Shown: positions 1-13,482 of the stretch, piece after piece
How the letters are laid out: each line of letters begins with the position of its first letter
Position numbering within the stretch: the stretch's first letter is position 1
NCBI GenBank assembly: GCA_036852015.1
Contig: JAANDG010000090.1
Location: 1-64,000 of the forward strand
DNA: 64,000 nucleotides
Reading direction: 5' to 3'
DNA from: Pelodera strongyloides
Taxonomy: Eukaryota; Nematoda; Chromadorea; Rhabditida; Rhabditidae
Program-made: the position numbers and the translations under genes
The notes under the pieces: generated by a model
What the model was told of the DNA's origin: nothing
Databases searched by the model: none
The model's input: the letters and a program-made list of their open reading frames with translations, nothing else

Positions 1-3000
1 TACTGTACCCTTACGATTCGTGTTGGCATGGCGATGATGGAGTGCGCGACTGACACCTGGACCACTTTCAACTTGGAAAAACCAGTACTTTATATATTCT
101 AAATTCCATGGCTACGTTCGTTTTGATTTGATTTCAAAAACTTGTCTGTAGTGGGGTGGGGGAATCCTATTAATTTATTCCAGTGGTTTGTGCGCGTAGG
201 AGCCAGTGAGATCCAAGCGAGCAACCACCACGCAAAGAATCCTGCGAAGAGAAAACGTTACTGTAGAAGACTCGTTCACTGATCCAAGACTACTGTCCTC
301 TTACGATCCCTCTCATGTTGGCATGGCGATGGTGGAGTGCGCGACTGACACCCTGGGACCACTTTCAACTTGGAAAGACCAGTACTTTCGATATATTCTA
401 AATTCCATGGCTTACGTTCGTTTTGATTTGATTTCAAAAACTTGTCTGTAGTGGGGTGGGGGAATCCTATTAATTTATTCCAGTGGTTTGTGCGCGTAGG
501 AGCCAGTGAGATCCAAGCGAGCAACCACCACGCAAAGAATCCCGCGAAGAGAACACGTTATTGTAGAAGACTCGTTCACTGATCCAAGACTACTGTCCTC
601 TTACGATCCCTCTCATGTTAGCGTGCCGATGGTGGAGTGCGCGACTGACACCCTGGGACCACTTGGAAAGACCAGTACTTTCGATATATTCTAAATTCCA
701 TGGCTTACGTTCGTTTTGATTTGATTTCAAAAACTTGTCTGTAGCGTTGTGGGGTGGGGGAATCCCACTAATTTATTCCAGTGGTTTGTGCGCGTAGGAG
801 CCAGTGAGATCCAAGCGAGCAACCACCACGCAAAGAATCCCGCGAAGAGAAGACGTTACTGTTAGAAGACTCGTTCACTGACCCAAGACTACTGTCCTCT
901 TACGATCCCTCTCATGTTGGCATGGCGATGACGGAGTGCGCGACTGACACCCTGGAACCACTTTCAACTTGGAAATACCAGTACTTTCGATATATTCTAA
1001 ATTCTAAATTCCATGGCTTACGTTCGTTTTGATTTGATTTCAAAAACTTGTCTGTAGCGTTGTGGGGTGGGGGAATCCTACTAATTTATTCCAGTGGTTT
1101 GTGCGCGTAGGAGCCAGTGAGATCCAAGCGAGCAACCACCACGCAAAGAATCCCGCGAAGAGAAGACGTTACTGTAGAAGACTCGTTCACTGACCCAAGA
1201 CTACTGTACCCTTACGATTCGTGTTGGCATGGCGATGATGGAGTGCGCGACTGACACCCTGGGACCACTTTCAACTTGGAAAGACCAGTACTTTCGATAT
1301 ATTCTAAATTCCATGGCTTACGTTCGTTTTGATTTGATTTCAAAAACTTGTCTGTAGCGTTGTGGGGTGGGGGAATCCTACTAATTTATTCCAGTGGTTT
1401 GTGCGCGTAGGAGCCAGCGAGATCCAAGCGAGCAACCACCACGCAAAGAATCCCGCGAAGAGAAGACGTTACTGTTAGAAGACTCGTTCACTGACCCAAG
1501 ACTACTGTCCTCTTACGATCCCTCTCATGTTGGCATGCGATGGTGGAGTGCGCGACTGACACCCTGGGACCACTTTCAACTTGGAAAAACCAGTACTTTC
1601 GATATATTCTAAATTCCATGGCTTACGTTCGTTTGATTTGATTTCAAAAACTTGTCTGTAGTGGGGTGGGGGAATCCTATATTTATTCCAGTGGTTTGTG
1701 CGCGTAGGAGCCAGTGAGATCCAAGCGAGCAACCACCACTCAAAGAATCCCGCGAAGAGAAGACGTTACTGTAGAAGACTCGTTCACTGACCAAGACTAC
1801 TGTACCCTTACGATTCTGTTGGCATGGCGATGATGGAGTGCGCGACTGACACCCTGGAACCACTTTCAACTTGGAAAAACCAGTACTTTCGATATATTCT
1901 AAATTTCATGGCTTACGTTCGTTTTGATTTGATTTAAATTAATTTATTCCAGTGGTTTGTGCGCGTAGGAGCCAGTGAGATCCAAGCGAGCAACCACCAC
2001 GCAAAGAATCCCGCGAAGAGAAAACGTTACTGTAGAAGACTCGAAGACTCGTTCACTGATCCAAGACTACTGTCCTCTTACGATCCCTCTCATGTTGGCA
2101 TGGCGATGGTGGAGTGCGCGACTGACACCCTGGGACCACTTTCAACTTGGAAAAACCAGTACTTTCGATATATTCTAAATTTCATGGCTTACGTTCGTTT
2201 TGATTTGATTTCAAAAACTTGTCTGTAGTGGGGTGGGGGAATCCTATTAATTTATTCCAGTGGTTGTGCGCGTAGGAGCCAGTGAGATCCAAGCGAGCAA
2301 CCACCACGCAAAGAATCCTGCGAAGAGAAAACGTTACTGTAGAAGGCTCGTTCACTTATCCAAGACTACTGTCCTCTTACGATCCCTCTCATGTTGGCAT
2401 GGCGATGGTGGAGTGCGCGACTGACACCCTGGGACCACTTTCAACTTGGAAAGACCAGTACTTTCGATATATTCTAAATTCCATGGCTTACGTTCGTTTT
2501 GATTTGATTTCAAAAACTTGTCTGTAGTGGGGTGGGGGAATCCTACTAATTTATTCCAGTGGTTTGTGCGCGTAGGAGCCAGCGAGATCCAAGCGAGCAA
2601 CCACCACGCAAAGAATCCCGCGAAGAGAAGACGACTGTTAGAAGACTCGTTCACTGACCCAAGACTACTGTCCTCTTACGATCCCTCTCATGTTGGCATG
2701 CCGATGGTGGAGTGCGCGACTGACACCCTGGAACCACTTTCAACTTGGAAAAACCAGTACTTTCGATATATTCTAAATTTCATGGCTTACGTTCGTTTTG
2801 ATTTGATTTAAAAAACTTGTCTGTAGTGGGGTGGGGGAATCCTATTAATTTATTCCAGTGGTTTGTGCGCGTAGGAGCCAGTGAGATCCAAGCGAGCAAC
2901 CCCACGCAAAGAATCCCGCGAAGAGAAGACGTTACTGTAGAAGACTCGTTCACTGACCCAAGACTACTGTACCCTTACGATTCGTGTTGGCATGGCGATG

Positions 3001-6000
3001 ATGGAGTGCGCGACTGACACCCTGGGACCACTTTCAACTTGGAAAAACCAGTACTTTCGATATATTCTAAATTCCATGGCTTACGTTCGTTTTGATTTGA
3101 TTTCAAAAACTTGTCTGTGGTGGGGTGGGGGAATCCTATTAATTTATTCCAGTGGTTTGTGCGCGTAGGAGCCAGTGAGATCCAAGCGAGCAACCATCCA
3201 CGCAAAGAATCCCGAGAAGAGAAGACGTTACTGTAGAAGACTCGTTCACTGACCCAAGACTACTGTCCTCTTACGATCCCTCTCATGTTGGCATGCGATG
3301 GTGGAGTGCGCGACTGACACCCTGGGACCACTTTCAACTTGAAAAACCAGTACTTTCGATATATTCTAAATTTCATGGCTTACGTTCGTTTGATTTGATT
3401 TCAAAAACTTGTCTGTAGTGGGGTGGGGGAATCCTATTAATTTATTCCAGTGGTTTGTGCGCGTAGGAGCCAGTGAGATCCAGCGAGCAACCACCACGCA
3501 AAGAATCCCGCGAAGAGAAAACGTTATTGTAGAAGACTTGTTCACTGACCCAAGACTACTGTACCCTTACGATTCGTGTTGGCATGGCGATGATGGAGTG
3601 CGCGACTGACACCCTGGGACCACTTTCAACTTGGAAAGACCAGTACTTTCGATATATTCTAAATTCCATGGCTTACGTTCGTTTTGATTTGATTTCAAAA
3701 ACTTGTCTGTAGCGTTGTGGGGTGGGGGAATCCTACTAATTTATTCCAGTGGTTTGTGCGCGTAGGAGCCAGCGAGATCCAAGCGAGCAACCACCACGCA
3801 AAGAATCCCGCGAAGAGAAGACATTACTGTTAGAAGACTCGTTCACTGACCCAAGACTACTGTCCTCTTACGATCCCTCTCATGTTGGCATGCCGATGGT
3901 GGAGTGCGCGACTGACACCCTGGGACCACTTTCAACTTGGAAAAACCAGTACTTTCGATATATTCTAAATTTCATGGCTTACGTTCGTTTTGATTTGATT
4001 TCAAAAACTTGTCTGTAGTGTGGGGTGGGGGAATCCTATTAATTTATTCCAGTGGTTTGTGCGCGTAGGAGCCAGTGAGATCCAAGCGAGCAACCTCCAC
4101 GCAAAGAATCCCGCGAAGAGAAGACGTTACTGTAGAAGATTCCTTCACTGACCCAAGACTACTGTACCCTTACGATTCGTGTTGGCATGGCGATGATGGA
4201 GTGCGCGACTGACACCCTGGAACCACTTTCAACTTGGAAAAACCAGTACTTTCGATATATTCTAAATTTCATGGCTTACGTTCGTTTTGATTTGATTTAA
4301 ATTAATTTATTCCAGTGGTTTGTGCGCGTAGGAGCCAGTGAGATCCAAGCGAGCAACCACCACGCAAAGAATCCCGCGAAGAGAAAACGTTACTGTAGAA
4401 GACTCGTTCACTGATCCAAGACTACTGTCCTCTTACGATCCCTCTCATGTTGGCATGGCGATGGTGGAGTGCGCCACTGACACCCTGGGACCACTTTCAA
4501 CTTGGAAAAACCAGTACTTTCGATATATTCTAAATTTCATGGCTTACGTTCGTTTTGATTTGATTTCAAAAACTTGTCTGTAGTGGGGTGGGGGAATCCT
4601 ATTAATTTATTCCAGTGGTTTGTGCGCGTAGGAGCCAGTGAGATCCAAGCGAGCAACCACCACGCAAAGAATCCTGCGAAGAGAAAACGTTACTGTAGAA
4701 GGCTCGTTCACTTATCCAAGACTACTGTCCTCTTACGATCCCTCTCATGTTGGCATGGCGATGGTGGAGTGCGCGACTGACACCCTGGGACCACTTTCAA
4801 CTTGGAAAGACCAGTACTTTCGATATATTCTAAATTCCATGGCTTACGTTCGTTTTGATTTGATTTCAAAAACTTGTCTGTAGCGTTGTGGGGTGGGGGA
4901 ATCCTACTAATTTATTCCAGTGGTTTGTGCGCGTAGGAGCCAGCGAGATCCAAGCGAGCAACCACCACGCAAAGAATCCCGCGAAGAGAAGACGTTACTG
5001 TTAGAAGACTCGTTCACTGACCCAAGACTACTGTCCTCTTACGATCCCTCTCATGTTGGCATGCCGATGGTGGAGTGCGCGACTGACACCCTGGGACCAC
5101 TTTCAACTTGGAAAAACCAGTACTTTCGATATATTCTAAATTTCATGGCTTACGTTCGTTTTGATTTGATTTCAAAAACTTGTCTGTAGTGGGGTGGGGG
5201 AATCCTATTAATTTATTCCAGTGGTTTGTGCGCGTAGGAGCCAGTGAGATCCAAGCGAGCAACCTCCACGCAAAGAATCCCGCGAAGAGAAGACGTTACT
5301 GTAGAAGACTCGTTCACTGACCCAAGACTACTGTACCCTTACGATTCGTGTTGGCATGGCGATGATGGAGTGCGCGACTGACACCCTGGAACCACTTTCA
5401 ACTTGGAAAAACCAGTACTTTCGATATATTCTAAATTTCATGGCTTACGTTCGTTTTGATTTGATTTCAAAAACTTGTCTGTGGTGGGGTGGGGGAATCC
5501 TATTAATTTATTCCAGTGGTTTGTGCGCGTAGGAGCCAGTGAGATCCAAGCGAGCAACCACCACGCAAAGAATCCCGCGAAGAGAAAACGTTACTGTAGA
5601 AGACTCGTTCACTGATCCAAGACTACTGTCCTCTTACGATCCCTCTCATGTTGGCATGGCGATGGTGGAGTGCGCGACTGACACCCTGGGACCACTTTCA
5701 ACTTGGAAAAACCAGTACTTTCGATATATTCTAAATTTCATGGCTTACGTTCGTTTTGATTTGATTTCAAAAACTTGTCTGTAGTGGGGTGGGGGAATCC
5801 TATTAATTTATTCCAGTGGTTTGTGCGCGTAGGAGCCAGTGAGATCCAAGCGAGCAACCACCACTCGCGAAGAGAAAACGTTACTGTAGAAGACTCGTCC
5901 AAGACTACTGTCCTCTTACGATCCCTCTCATGTTGGCATGTTGGCATGGCGATGGTGGAGTGCGCGACTGACACACCTGGGACCACTTTCAACTTGGAAA

Positions 6001-9000
6001 GACCAGTACTTTCGATATATTCTAAATTCCATGGCTTACGTTCGTTTTGATTTGATTTCAAAAAATTGTCTGTAGCGTTGTGGGGTGGGGGAATCCTACT
6101 AATTTATTCCAGTGGTTTGTGCGCGTAGGAGCCAGCGAGATCCAAGCGAGCAACCACCACGCAAAGAATCCCGCGAAGAGAAGACGTTACTGTTAGAAGA
6201 CTCGTTCACTGACCCAAGACTACTGTCCTCTTACGATCCCTCTCATGTTGGCATGCCGATGGCGGAGTGCGCGACTGACACCCTGGGACCACTTTCAACT
6301 TGGAAAAACCAGTACTTTCGATATATTCTAAATTTCATGGCTTACGTTTGTTTTGATTTGATTTCAAAAACTTGTCTGTAGTGGGGTGGGGGAATCCTAT
6401 TCATTTATTCCAGTGGTTTGTGCGCGTAGGAGCCAGTGAGATCCAAGCGAGCAACCTCCACGCAAAGAATCCCGCGAAGAGAAGACGTTACTGTAGAAGA
6501 CTCGTTCACTGACCCAAGACTACTGTACCCTTACGATTCGTGTTGGCATGGCGATGATGGAGTGCGCGACTGACACCCTGGGACCACTTTCAACTTGGAA
6601 AGACCAGTACTTTCGATATATTCTAAATTTCATGGCTTACGTTCGTTTTGATTTGATTTCAAAAACTTGTCTGTAGGTGGGGTGGGGGAATCCTATTAAT
6701 TTATTCCAGTGGTTTGTGCGCGTAGGAGCCAGTGAGATCCAAGCGAGCAACCACCACGCAAAGAATCCCGCGAAGAGAAGACGTTACTGTAGAAGACTCG
6801 TTCACTGATCCAAGACTACTGTCCTCTTACGATCCCTCTCATGTTGGCATGGCGATGGTGGAGTGCGCGACTGACACCCTGGGACCACTTTCAACTTGGA
6901 AAAACCAGTACTTTCGATATATTCTAAATTTCATGGCTTACGTTCGTTTTGATTTGATTTCAAAAACTTGTCTGTAGTGGGGTGGGGGAATCCTATTAAT
7001 TTATTCCAGTGGTTTGTGCGCGTAGGAGCCAGTGAGATCCAAGCGAGCAACCACCACGCAAAGAATCCTGCGAAGAGAAAACGTTACTGTAGAAGACTCG
7101 TTCACTGGTCCAAGACTACTGTACCCTTACGATTCGTGTTGGCATGGCGATGGTGGAGTGCGCGACTGACACCCTGGGACCACTTTCAACTTGGAAAGAC
7201 CAGTACTTTCGATATATTCTAAATTCCATGGCTTACGTTCGTTTTGATTTGATTTCAAAAACTTGTCTGTAGCGTTGTGGGGTGGGGGAATCCTACTAAT
7301 TTATTCCAGTGGTTTGTGCGCGTAGGAGCCAGCGAGATCCAAGCGAGCAACCACCACGCAAAGAATCCCGCGAAGAGAAGACATTACTGTTAGAAGACTC
7401 GTTCACTGACCCAAGACTACTGTCCTCTTACGATCCCTCTCATGTTGGCATGCCGATGGTGGAGTGCGCGACTGACACCCTGGGACCACTTTCAACTTGG
7501 AAAAACCAGTACTTTCGATATATTCTAAATTCCATGGCTTACGTTCGTTTTGATTTGATTTCAAAAACTTGTCTGTAGTGGGGTGGGGGAATCCTATTAA
7601 TTTATTCCAGTGGTTTGTGCGCGTAGGAGCCAGTGAGATCCAAGCGAGCAACCACCACTCGTTCACTGATCCAAGACTACTGTCCTCTTACGATCCCTCT
7701 CATGTTGGCATGGCGATGGTGGAGTGCGCGACTGACACCCTGGGACCACTTTCAACTTGGAAAAACCACCAGTACTTTCGATATATTCTAAATTCCATGG
7801 CTTACGTTCGTTTTGATTTGATTTCAAAAACTTGTCTGTAGTGGGGTGGGGGAATCCTATTAATTTATTCCAGTGGTTTGTGCGCGTAGGAGCCAGTGAG
7901 ATCCAAGCGAGCAACCACCACGCAAAGAATCCCGCGAAGAGAAGACGTTACTGTAGAAGACTCGTTCACTGACCCAAGACTACTGTCCTCTTACGATCCC
8001 TCTCATGTTGGCATGGCGATGGTGGAGTGCGCGACTGACACCCTGGGACCACTTTCAACTTGGAAAAACCAGTACTTTCGATATATTCTAAATTCCATGG
8101 CTTACGTTCGTTTTGATTTGATTTCAAAAACTTGTCTGTAGTGGGGTGGGGGAATCCTACTAATTTATTCCAGTGGTTTGTGCGCGTAGAAGCCAGTGAG
8201 ATCCAAGCGAGCAACCACCACGCAAAGAATCCCGCGAAGAGAAGACGTTACTGTAGAAGACTCGTTGACTGATCCAAGACTACTGTCCTCTTACGATCCC
8301 TCTCATGTTGGCATGGCGATGACGGAGTGCGCGACTGACACCCTGGGACCACTTTCAACTTGGAAATACCAGTACTTTCGATATATTCTAAATTCCATGG
8401 CTTACGTTCGTTTTGATTTGATTTCAAAAACTTGTCTGTAGTGGGGTGGGGGAATCCTATTAATTTATTCCAGTGGTTTGTGCGCGTAGAAGCCAGTGAG
8501 ATCCAAGCGAGCAACCACCACGCAAAGAATCCCGCGAAGAGAAGACGTTACTGTAGAAGACTCGTTCACTGACCAAGACTACTGTCCTCTTACGATCCCT
8601 CTCATGTTGGCATGGCGATGACGGAGTGCGCGACTGACACCCTGGGACCACTTTCAACTTGGAAAAACCAGTACTTTCGATATATTCTAAATTTCCATGG
8701 CTTACGTTCGTTTTGATTTGATTTCAAAAACTTGTCTGTAGCGTTGTGGGGTGGGGGAATCCTACTAATTTATTCCAGTGGTTTGTGCGCGTAGGAGCCA
8801 GTGAGATCCAAGCGAGCAACCACCACGCAAAGAATCCCGCGAAGAGAAGACGTTACTGTTAGAAGACTCGTTCACTGACCCAAGACTACTGTCCTCTTAC
8901 GATCCCTCTCATGTTGGCATGCCGATGGCGGAGTGCGCGACTGACACCCTGGGACCACTTTCAACTTGGAAAGACCAGTACTTTCGATATATTCTAAATT

Positions 9001-12000
9001 CCATGGCTTACGTTCGTTTTGATTTGATTTCAAAAACTTGTCTGAAGTGGGGTGGGGGAATCCTATTAATTTATTCCAGTGGTTTGTGCGCATAGAAGCC
9101 AGTGAGATCCAAGCGAGCAACCTCCACGCAAAGAATCCCGCGAAGAGAAGACGTTACTGTTAGAAGACTCGTTCACTGACCCAAGACACTGTCCTCTTAC
9201 GATCCCTCTCATGTTGGCATGGCGATGGTGGAGTGCGCGACTGACACCCTGGGACCACTTTCAACTTGGAAAAACCAGTACTTTCGATATATTCTAAATT
9301 CCATGGCTTACGTTCGTTTTGATTTGATTTCAAAAACTTGTCTGTAGCGTTGTGGGGTGGGGGAATCCTATTAATTTATTCCAGTGGTTTGTGCGCGTAG
9401 GAGCCAGTGAGATCCAAGCGAGCAACCACCACGCAAAGCAATCCCGCGAAGAGAAGACGTTACTGTTAGAAGACTCGTTCACTGACCCAAGACTACTGTC
9501 CTCTTACGATCCCTCTCATGTTGGCATGCCGATGGTGGAGTGCGCGACTGACACCCTGGGACCACTTTCAACTTGGAAAGACCAGTACTTTCGATATATT
9601 CTAAATTCCATGGCTTACGTTCGTTTTGATTTGATTTCAAAAACTTGTCTGTAGCGTTGTGGGGTGGGGGAATCCTACTAATTTATTCCAGTGGTTTGTG
9701 CGCGTAGGAGCCAGCGAGATCCAAGCGAGCAACCACCACGCAAAGAATCCCGCGAAGAGAAGACATTACTGTTAGAAGACTCGTTCACTGACCCAAGACT
9801 ACTGTCCTCTTACGATCCCTCTCATGTTGGCATGCCGATGGTGGAGTGCGCGACTGACACCCTGGGACCACTTTCAACTTGGAAAAACCAGTACTTTCGA
9901 TATATTCTAAATTCCATGGCTTACGTTCGTTTTGATTTGATTTCAAAAACTTGTCTGTAGTGGGGTGGGGGAATCCTATTAATTTATTCCAGTGGTTTGT
10001 GCGCGTAGGAGCCAGTGAGATCCAAGCGAGCAACCACCACTCGTTCACTGATCCAAGACTACTGTCCTCTTACGATCCCTCTCATGTTGGCATGGCGATG
10101 GTGGAGTGCGCGACTGACCACTTTCAACTTGGAAAAACCCTGGGACCACTTTCAACTTGGAAAGACCAGTACTTTCGATATATTCTAAATTCCATGGCTT
10201 ACGTTCGTTTTGATTTGATTTCAAAAACTTGTCTGTAGTGGGGTGGGGGAATCCTATTAATTTATTCCAGTGGTTTGTGCGCATAGAAGCCAGTGAGATC
10301 CAAGCGAGCAACCACCACGCAAAGAATCCCGCGAAGAGAAGACGTTACTGTTAGAAGACTCGTTCACTGACCCAAGACACTGTCCTCTTACGATCCCTCT
10401 CATGTTGGCATGGCGATGGTGGAGTGCGCGACTGACACCCTGGGACCACTTTCAACTTGGAAAAACCAGTACTTTCGATATATTCTAAATTCCATGGCTT
10501 ACGTTCGTTTTGATTTGATTTCAAAAACTTGTCTGTAGTGGGGTGGGGGAATCCTATTAATTTATTCCAGTGGTTTGTGCGCGTAGAAGCCAGTGAGATC
10601 CAAGCGAGCAACCACCACGCAAAGAATCCCGCGAAGAGAAGACGTTACTGTAGAAGACTCGTTGACTGATCCAAGACTACTGTCCTCTTACGATCCCTCG
10701 TGTTGGCATGGCGATGGTGGAGGTGCGCGACTGACACCCTGGGACCACTTTCAACTTGGAAATACCAGTACTTTCGATATATTCTAAATTCCATGGCTTA
10801 CGTTCGTTTTGATTTGATTTCAAAAACTTGTCTGTAGTGGGGTGGGGGAATCCTATTAATTTATTCCAGTGGTTTGTGCGCGTAGAAGCCAGTGAGATCC
10901 AAGCGAGCAACCACCACGCAAAGAATCCCGCGAAGAGAAGACGTTACTGTAGAAGACTCGTTCACTGATCCAAGACTACTGTCCTCTTACGATCCCTCTC
11001 ATGTTGGCATGGCGATGACGGAGTGCGCGACTGACACCCTGGGACCACTTTCAACTTGGAAATACCAGTACTTTCGATATATTCTAAATTCCATGGCTTA
11101 CGTTCGTTTTGATTTGATTTCAAAAACGTCTGTAGCGTTGTGGGGTGGGGGAATCCTACTAATTTATTCCAGTGGTTTGTGCGCGTAGGAGCCAGCGAGA
11201 TCCAAGCGAGCAACCACCACGCAAAGCATCCCGCGAAGAGAAGACGTTACTGTTAGAAGACTCGTTCACTGACCCAAGACTACTGTCCTCTTACGATCCC
11301 TCTCATGTTGGCATGCCGATGGCGGAGTGCGCGACTGACACCCTGGGACCACTTTCAACTTGGAAAGACCAGTACTTTCGATATATTCTAAATTCCATGG
11401 CTTACGTTCGTTTTGATTTGATTTCAAAAACTTGTCTGAAGTGGGGTGGGGGAATCCTATTAATTTATTCCAGTGGTTTGTGCGCATAGAAGCCAGTGAG
11501 ATCCAAGCGAGCAACCTCCACGCAAAGAATCCCGCGAAGAGAAGACGTTACTGTTAGAAGACTCGTTCACTGACCCAAGACTACTGTCCTCTTACGATCC
11601 CTCGTGTTGGCATGGCGATGGTGGAGTGCGCGACTGACACCCTGGGACCACTTTCAACTTGGAAAAACCAGTACTTTCGATATATTCTAAATTCCATGGC
11701 TTACGTTCGTTTTGATTTGATTTCAAAAAATTGTCTGTAGTGGGGTGGGGGAATCCTATTAATTTATTCCAGTGGTTTGTGCGCGTAGGAGCCAGTGAGA
11801 TCCAAGCGAGCAACCACCACGCAAAGAATCCCGCGAAGAGAAGACGTTACTGTAGAAGATCGTTCACTGACCCAAGACTACTGTACCCTTACGATTTGTG
11901 TTGGCATGGCGATGATGGAGTGCGCGACTGACACCCTGGAACCACTTTCAAGTTGGAAAAACCAGTACTTTCGATATATTCTAAATTTCATGGCTTACTT

Positions 12001-12660
12001 TCGTTTTGATTTGATTTCAAAAACTTGTCTGTAGTGGGGTGGGGGAATCCTATTAATTTATTCCAGTGGTTTGTGCGCGTAGGAGCCAGTGAGATCAAAG
12101 CGAGCAACCACCACGCAAAGAATCCCGCGAAGAGAAAACGTTACTGTAGAAGACTCGTTCACTGATCCAAGACTACTGTCCTCTTACGATCCCTCTCATG
12201 TTGGCATGGCGATGACGGAGTGCGCGACTGACACCCTGGGACCACTTTCAACTTGGAAAAACCAGTACTTTCGATATATTCTAAATTCCATGGCTTACGT
12301 TCGTTTTGATTTGATTTCAAAAACTTGTCTGCAGTGGGGTGGGGGAATCCTACTAATTTATTCCAGTGGTTTGTGCGCGTAGGAGCCAGCGAGATCCAAG
12401 CGAGCAACCACCACGCAAAGAATCCCGCGAAGAGAAGACGTTACTGTAGAAGACTCGTTCACTGACCCAAGATTACTGTACCCTTACGGTCCCCCTCGTG
12501 TTGGCATGGCGATGATGGAGGGCGCGACTGACACCCTGGAACCACTTTCAACTTGGAAAAACAAGTACTTTTCGATATATTCTAAGTTCCGCGGCTTACG
12601 TTTGTTTTGATTTGATTTCAAATGTCTGTAGCTGGGCGGGGGTCTGGGTATCCTACTAAT
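1..12660. repeat. Tandem satellite array, about 43 units of about 300 bp
   Basis: A near-perfect tandem array fills the window from its left edge, so its true left end is not seen. Units are most easily counted by the motif GTGGGGTGGGGGAATCCTA, which recurs about every 300 bases (for example near 151, 451, 6978, 7278, 7841, 8141 and 8441). Short units come from internal deletions (262 bp for the unit ending near 7841), and two units lack the G-rich motif altogether (near 1935 and 4297). Two sequence types occur: one with TCCTCTTACGATCCCTCTCA and one with TACCCTTACGATTCGTGTTG in the same place. Copies decay only in the last unit (12,480-12,660). Each unit holds 60-107 codon open frames on both strands, but one-base indels, competing frames and shifts between types argue against coding. 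It resembles heterochromatic satellite; function unknown. Confidence 0.95.
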
Positions 12661-13482
12661 TTATTCCAGTGTTTTTAGGCCGCGTCACCTCAAGAGAAGT
12701 TTACGACGTATTCCACAATCCCACACTAGCTGTTTTTCGTGATCGAACCACGACACAAGAAATGTAAGCAGTCTCAAGTGGCAAAATTCCCCTTAAAGCG
12801 GAATACCGGCAGGTTTTTGAAACGTATTTGCGTTCCTATGCTTTTATGCAAGTGAGGTCTAATTGGGGTCAAGTGTTTATTCTAATTTGCTCATTTGCAT
12901 GTGCTGCATGAGAAAGCAGGTGTACGCAATGCGTTTCAAAAACCGGCCGGTGTTTCGCTTTAACACGCGAGCGAATGTCCATTGCGAATTGTTACTGCTT
13001 CACTTACTTTAGGTGGTCCATAAAACCGAAACTTCCTGTACCACCGAACAATACATAGCTGCGTAACTTCCCGACGCCCGAACAACAACGTACTTCAGAC
13101 TTCAGTCAAAAATTCAATGCTCAGCGACAAATAAACGTTATTGTGTGTTATTATTCTTTTTGGGCCACGTAAACGTTATACCGTGTTTTTGTGTGTCACA
13201 GTACAGGTAGAAAATAAGTAAGAACTTTATCATCAAGCGGTCTAGAACTTTATCATCAAACGGTCTGTATCAGCTGTTCCCAGTACTTGCTCGATCACTC
13301 ATCGGACGATATTCCTCGATAGAAAGTGCATCATGAAATCCTAAAAGGGGTCAACTGAGTGAGCATCATTTATAGGGAAAAGGTTTATAGGTTCGTGATC
13401 GCTTATTGATCGCTTATTGGTTCTCAAATGCCCTACGCCTTGCGCTGACTTTTTTACTGTGACTGGACAGCAATGGACAGTA
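12661..13482. other. Non-coding flank between satellite and coq-6 3' end
   Basis: No coding exon was found. It holds one TTAA-bounded MITE (listed separately) and a short local duplication near 13,221-13,266 in which AGAACTTTATCATCAA is repeated. The 3' UTR of coq-6 (minus strand) should begin here. Confidence 0.7.
12793..12963. mobile_element. TTAA-bounded MITE, copy 1
   Basis: A 171 bp element begins TTAAAGCGGAATACCGG and ends with the inverted equivalent CCGGTGTTTCGCTTTAA, giving terminal inverted repeats of about 30 bp. The outermost TTAA on both sides may be the target duplication, as in piggyBac-like elements, but this is inference. It shares its interior (TCTAATTGGGGTC, a TTTGCAT block, GCAGGTGTACGCAATGCG) with the copy at 56,388-56,570. 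It has no coding capacity. Confidence 0.8.

Noticed and set aside
206..12407. Dozens of 60-107 codon open frames on both strands of the satellite, some starting MRSKRATTTQRI or ending NSMAYVRFDLISKTCL
   Set aside because: They repeat because the DNA repeats. Single-base indels, equally open antisense frames and frame shifts between unit types show no selection for protein.
1..12660. rRNA, 5S or spliced-leader RNA array
   Set aside because: No sequence resembling nematode 5S rRNA or SL RNA is visible in the 300 bp unit.
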